The notes under the pieces are model-generated. The model searched no databases, was not told the DNA's origin, and was given only the letters and a program-made list of their open reading frames with translations. Position numbers and translations under genes: made by a program. A DNA stretch of 37,264 bases from Bacteroidaceae bacterium (GTDB lineage Bacteria > Bacteroidota > Bacteroidia > Bacteroidales > Bacteroidaceae): assembly GCA_024401115.1 (NCBI GenBank), contig JAKSLP010000031.1:1-37264 (forward strand), written 5' to 3'. Below are positions 33,424 through 37,264 of this stretch, one piece after another. Position 1 is the stretch's first letter. Every line of letters begins with the position of its first letter.

Positions 33424-35822
33424 TGACAATTGTAAAAAAACTGGTAAAAAGATTATTTCTTCCTTTCAGGTTGGCAGGCCACTGGTATGCTGCCTTATAC
33501 AAAGGGAGACCCTGGTGGTGCAAATCCATTGCAGGATTAGCCTCCTGTTTTGTTTTATTTGTTCTATTCCTAGTTTCCGTAGACAATAATTTTCTATGGT
33601 TATATGGAAAATCGCCCAGTCTGAAATCGCTAACTAACCCCATAGTCAACGAGGCATCCATTCTGTACAGTGCGGACGGTGTCGTATTGGGTAAGTATTT
33701 CAATGAGAACCGTTCTCCTGTCACCTATGAGGAGATCAGCCCTATTTTGATCACCACATTGGTCAATACGGAGGATGAACGCTTTTACAGTCACCACGGC
33801 ATTGATTTCCAGGGACTGTTTGCCGCTGCAAAGGATATGGCCCAAGGTCGCGGCCGTGGTGCCAGCACCATTACCCAGCAGTTAGTAAAGAACATGTTCC
33901 GTGTACGTACGGAGTATTCCACAGGATTATGCGGAAAGGTTCCCGGTCTTCGCCTGTTCATCATGAAGATGAAGGAATGGATTTCGGCCGTGAAGATTGA
34001 AACGGTATTCAGCAAAAAGGAAATCCTGACCATGTATTTGAATACGGTGGACTTTGGTTCCAATGCCTTTGGCATCAAGACAGCGGCCAAGACTTACTTT
34101 AACACTACCCCCGACAAGCTGAATTACGAGCAGAGCGCCACGCTGGTTGGATTGCTTAAGGCGACCACCACCTACAATCCTCGAATCAACCCGAAAAACA
34201 GTATGCAGCGAAGGAATGTAGTTTTGGGAAACATGCTCAGCCATAAGGCTATAACCAAGGCACAATATGACTCACTGACACAGATTCCTATCGATTTGGA
34301 CTATTCGGTTGAGAACAATTACGACGGCCAAGCTCTGTATTTCCGTGGTGCTGTGGCCCGATATTTGAACGAATGGAGCAAGGAATCCGGCTACAACATC
34401 TACAGTGATGGATTGAAAATCTACACCACCTTGGACAGCCGCATGCAACAGATGGCCGAGGAGGCAGCCATGGAACAGATGAAGGGCTTGCAAGACCGGT
34501 TCAACGAGCATTGGGGTACTCAGGAGCCTTGGCGTGACGAGATGGGAAGGGTTTTGCCCGACTTTATCGAAAATATTGCCAAAAACACACCGCATTATAA
34601 ACGGTTGGACAAGCAGTTCAATCATAACGAGGATTCCATCAACAAATACTTGAACGTTCCTCATACCGTGAAACTGTTCAGTTACAACGGTCCGATTGAG
34701 AAGGAATTAAGCACCATGGACAGCATCCGCTACATGGAGCGTTTCATGCACTGCAGTTTCGTGGTCATGGAACCTCAGACATCTGATGTGAAAGCATGGG
34801 TGGGCGATTTGGATTTTGATGCTTGGAAATACGACAAAGTGTTGGGTAAGCGCCAGCCGGGCTCTACATTCAAACTGTTTGTCTACGCCACCGCCATGAA
34901 CCAGGGCATGACCCCTTACACCCGTTATACTGATTCGTATTGGACGGCAGAGATGGAAGGACCCGATGGCAAGAAAACCCGATGGACTCCTCATAATGCC
35001 GATGGTGTGTGCAGTAATGAGAGCATGACGCTGCGACATGCCTTTGCCATGAGTGTCAACACAATTGCCGCCCATCTGGGATATGATGTGGGTATACGTA
35101 ATATCATTGAGACCGCCCGTGCCATGGGTATCCATTCCCCTATGGAGGAAGTGCCTGCGCTTAGTTTGGGATCGGGTGAAGTGTCCCTGTTGGAACTGGT
35201 AAACGGCTATTGTACAGCCGTTAATGACGGAAAGCACATTGAACCTGTGCTGGTTTCCAAAATTCTGGACAGGGACGGTAAGGTTATCTATGAGGCCGAC
35301 CGCAGAGGCACTCAAGCCATTCCATACCGCACGGCTTTCTTCATGCAGCAGTTGCTTCAGGCTGGTGTTTATGGTGGAACATCCGGAACCTTATGGAGGT
35401 TCATTCACGATTATGACACCAATTATGGTGGAAAGACAGGAACCTCGTCCAATCATTCCGATGCCTGGTTCGTGGGGTGTGCCCGCAATCTGGTAGGTGG
35501 TGCATGGGTAGGTGGAGAATACCGTAGCATCCATTTCCGTACGGGTGAATTGGGACAGGGCAACCGTACGGCATTACCTATCTTCGGTGCCTTTATGGAG
35601 AAGCTGATGAAGGATCCGGAATTCAAGGAGCGCTATCAGGGCAAGTTCCCGGAAAAGCCATTGAAGGAAATTGGGGACTTCTACCAGTATACCCCTGACG
35701 CACTAATCACTGAACCAGATTCATTGATAGAGGACAGTTTGGCAGAGCCTGTCATAGAGGTGATTCCGGAAATTGAAGAGATTGTGGAAGAGCCAAAGGT
35801 TTCAGAATCAAAAGAGAACTAA
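33423..35822 (+). CDS. Class A penicillin-binding protein (PBP1A type)
   Basis: The 799-residue protein has one membrane helix (about 36-53). A GT51 glycosyltransferase domain follows, with catalytic E117 in TEDERFYSHHGID and GASTITQQLVKN. The transpeptidase domain has SxxK at S481-K484 (PGSTFK), SVN at 544-546 and KTGTS at 671-675. The tail is rich in Glu and Pro. It polymerises and crosslinks peptidoglycan in the periplasm. It is coupled to miaA and followed by a strong hairpin terminator. Confidence 0.95.
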   Translation: MTIVKKLVKRLFLPFRLAGHWYAALYKGRPWWCKSIAGLASCFVLFVLFLVSVDNNFLWLYGKSPSLKSLTNPIVNEASILYSADGVVLGKYFNENRSPVTYEEISPILITTLVNTEDERFYSHHGIDFQGLFAAAKDMAQGRGRGASTITQQLVKNMFRVRTEYSTGLCGKVPGLRLFIMKMKEWISAVKIETVFSKKEILTMYLNTVDFGSNAFGIKTAAKTYFNTTPDKLNYEQSATLVGLLKATTTYNPRINPKNSMQRRNVVLGNMLSHKAITKAQYDSLTQIPIDLDYSVENNYDGQALYFRGAVARYLNEWSKESGYNIYSDGLKIYTTLDSRMQQMAEEAAMEQMKGLQDRFNEHWGTQEPWRDEMGRVLPDFIENIAKNTPHYKRLDKQFNHNEDSINKYLNVPHTVKLFSYNGPIEKELSTMDSIRYMERFMHCSFVVMEPQTSDVKAWVGDLDFDAWKYDKVLGKRQPGSTFKLFVYATAMNQGMTPYTRYTDSYWTAEMEGPDGKKTRWTPHNADGVCSNESMTLRHAFAMSVNTIAAHLGYDVGIRNIIETARAMGIHSPMEEVPALSLGSGEVSLLELVNGYCTAVNDGKHIEPVLVSKILDRDGKVIYEADRRGTQAIPYRTAFFMQQLLQAGVYGGTSGTLWRFIHDYDTNYGGKTGTSSNHSDAWFVGCARNLVGGAWVGGEYRSIHFRTGELGQGNRTALPIFGAFMEKLMKDPEFKERYQGKFPEKPLKEIGDFYQYTPDALITEPDSLIEDSLAEPVIEVIPEIEEIVEEPKVSESKEN

Positions 35823-35843
35823 CTATTTTACAATGTAAATCAA

Positions 35844-35891
35844 AACAGCAGCTTGTTGTTCTTTAGTGACAACAAGCTGCTGTTCATTTTT
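35844..35891 (+). terminator. Long perfect hairpin terminator after the PBP gene
   Basis: A 16-bp perfect stem (35844-35859 with 35869-35884) around a 9-nt loop is followed by CATTTTTAAT. It lies 21 nt after the PBP stop and 43 nt before the integrase start. It is longer than the other terminators in this window. Confidence 0.82.
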
Positions 35892-35927
35892 AATATTAAC
35901 ATCAACATAACAAAAAACAGTAGATCG

Positions 35928-37100
35928 ATGAGAAAAGTTAAGGGGCCCGTTACTCTACGTTGTAAAAAACTAGTAAACGGGAGCGAAAGTCTGTACTTAG
36001 ACATCTATTGGAATGGGAAGCGGCACTATGAATTTCTAAAAATGTACCTTAATCCCATTTCCAATGATTCCGAAACGACCAAACGGTTAAACAGTAACAT
36101 CTTGAAAGCAGCGAAGTCTATTGCTGCCCAAAGGACACAAGAACTGATTTTGGGAAAAGCAGGATTAACAACCAACCACAAAGACATCAGCATTGACGAC
36201 TGGATGATTCGGTGTCAGAATGATGCAACAGAGTTGGCAAGAAGCAAGCACAGGGAAAACGATCAAAACGCAAAAAGTATTAAACAAACTAGAGCAATCT
36301 TACATCTATTCTGTAAACAGTACAACAAGCAACAAAAGGTTATCTATTTATCAGAAATCGACAAGGATTTCATCATCCATTTCTGTCAATGGATGACCAC
36401 ATTTGAATCTTCCAAAACAAAGAAGTTATTGTCAGCAAACACGATTCACTTTTATTTCACTATTTTATCGACGGCAATTAACAAAGCATTCAAAAGAGGA
36501 TTGATTTCCATGAATCCTATACATCAATTAGAGGAAAAAGATAAACCGCATAAAGTCAAGAATAAGCGAGAGTATCTTACCCTAGAAGAGGTCTCGTTGT
36601 TATACCATCAACCAGGAAACACAAAGATTACTCGAGCATTTTTATTCAGTTGCCTTAGCGGACTTCGGCTCAGTGACATTGCCACGCTAAAATGGAAACA
36701 TTTAAAATGTATCGACAAGCAATGGATTATCGAAAAGCGACAAATCAAGACACAGGAAATTTTATACTTGCCCATCAGCCAAGATGCCTATCGGTTATTA
36801 CCGACAAGAACAGATGACGAAGGGTTGATTTTTCCCATTCGAACAGACAACGGATACACCTCAAAATATATCAGCAGATGGGTTAATCAAGCGGGTATAC
36901 ACAAGCATATAACATTTCACTGTGCACGACACACGTTTGCTACTATTTTGTTATCTCAAGGTGCCGACTTATACACCACCAGTAAACTATTGGGGCATAA
37001 AGACATCACAACAACACAAATCTATGCAAATGTGATGAATAACAAGAAGAAAGATACCATGAATCTATTCAATGGTATCTTTAGTCGGACATTAAGGTAA
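35928..37100 (+). CDS. Tyrosine recombinase / site-specific integrase
   Basis: The 390-residue protein has an N-terminal arm-binding region (about 1-60, including LDIYWNGKRHYEFLKMYLNP), a SAM-like core-binding domain (about 110-205) and a C-terminal catalytic domain. The catalytic residues are R247 (SGLRLSDIATLKW), H331 and R334 (HCARH), H357 (LGHKDITTT) and Y366. All are present, so it should be active. This type is common in Bacteroidetes phages and integrative elements. The frame opens upstream inside the terminator hairpin at a TTG; the ATG at 35928 is preferred. The gene is AT-richer than its neighbours, a sign of transfer. Confidence 0.93.
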   Translation: MRKVKGPVTLRCKKLVNGSESLYLDIYWNGKRHYEFLKMYLNPISNDSETTKRLNSNILKAAKSIAAQRTQELILGKAGLTTNHKDISIDDWMIRCQNDATELARSKHRENDQNAKSIKQTRAILHLFCKQYNKQQKVIYLSEIDKDFIIHFCQWMTTFESSKTKKLLSANTIHFYFTILSTAINKAFKRGLISMNPIHQLEEKDKPHKVKNKREYLTLEEVSLLYHQPGNTKITRAFLFSCLSGLRLSDIATLKWKHLKCIDKQWIIEKRQIKTQEILYLPISQDAYRLLPTRTDDEGLIFPIRTDNGYTSKYISRWVNQAGIHKHITFHCARHTFATILLSQGADLYTTSKLLGHKDITTTQIYANVMNNKKKDTMNLFNGIFSRTLR

Positions 37101-37264
37101 TTCAGGATTTGTTACCATTATGTTTGTCCAAGAGATAAGATTAAAAGACCTCACATGCATATCACTCTCATTTCCTTTTATTTAGATAAAACTCTGCATA
37201 TGTATTGTCTATTAACCTTATCAACAAAACATGAGAAACAATTCAATTAAATCTCATTTGGGAT
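37101..37264. other. AT-rich stretch after the integrase; possible start of another gene
   Basis: No finished gene, hairpin terminator or RNA gene is seen. An ATG at 37231 opens a frame that runs 11 codons (MRNNSIKSHLG) to the window edge. It is too short to judge. The base composition resembles that of the integrase. Confidence 0.3.

Noticed and set aside
34707..35315. A 202-codon minus-strand frame opposite the transpeptidase domain of the PBP gene
   Set aside because: The plus-strand gene carries SxxK, SVN and KTGTS in order; the antisense frame has no support.
1..37264. tRNA genes, rRNA genes or a CRISPR array
   Set aside because: No cloverleaf-like stretch, rRNA sequence or regularly spaced repeat was seen in the short gaps; a tRNA scan was not possible here.

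Overview
The window is a stretch of Bacteroidales chromosome, Bacteroides/Phocaeicola/Prevotella-like; the genus cannot be fixed from this sequence. Three things point there. The promoters follow the Bacteroidetes -7 consensus TAnnTTTG, often with TTTG 19-20 bp upstream. Most genes lack a strong Shine-Dalgarno sequence. The window also holds lineage markers: an LpxC-FabZ fusion, DUF3256, DUF5715, a BtuG-like surface lipoprotein, a long PurC and a type B L31. Nearly all of it is coding, no gap exceeds 300 bases, and I see no rRNA, tRNA or CRISPR.

Layout. 1-238 (-) is the start of class II fructose-bisphosphate aldolase, divergent from rpmE2. A single-gene unit for a TrpB2-type tryptophan synthase beta chain follows (845-2203). 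A minus-strand operon (5436 down to 2250) encodes a DUF5715 M15-peptidase-like protein, TruA, an EamA transporter and a DUF3256 protein. A long plus-strand operon (5535-14004) runs phoH, purC, ubiE/menG, aroE, an IlvD/Edd-family dehydratase, a GntP-family permease and a three-gene partner-switching set (RsbU-like phosphatase, RsbW-like kinase, STAS antagonist). Next, on the minus strand, come an alpha/beta hydrolase, a GH3 glycosidase and a DUF1232 protein, facing a divergent DUF1080 (3-keto-glycoside hydrolase family) protein.

18606-23822 is a probable vitamin B12 uptake operon: TonB receptor, BtuG-like beta-propeller lipoprotein, BtuF-like binding protein and BtuC-like permease. It has no ATPase gene and no room for a cobalamin riboswitch. 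23883-25450 holds a TPM-domain membrane protein and a LemA protein. 25460-28608 holds purM, prfA and pyrF. 28741-35822 is an envelope operon: lpxD, lpxC-fabZ, lpxA, a PRiA4b-ORF3-like protein, miaA and a class A penicillin-binding protein. A strong hairpin terminator closes it. A tyrosine recombinase (35928-37100) in AT-richer DNA then begins what may be a mobile element that continues beyond the window.

Most of this is conserved housekeeping. The parts that deserve a second look are the partner-switching module attached to a sugar-acid uptake/dehydratase pair, the dehydratase whose motifs fit sugar-acid dehydratases better than IlvD, the B12 operon without its ATPase, the acidic protein between lpxA and miaA, and the integrase boundary.
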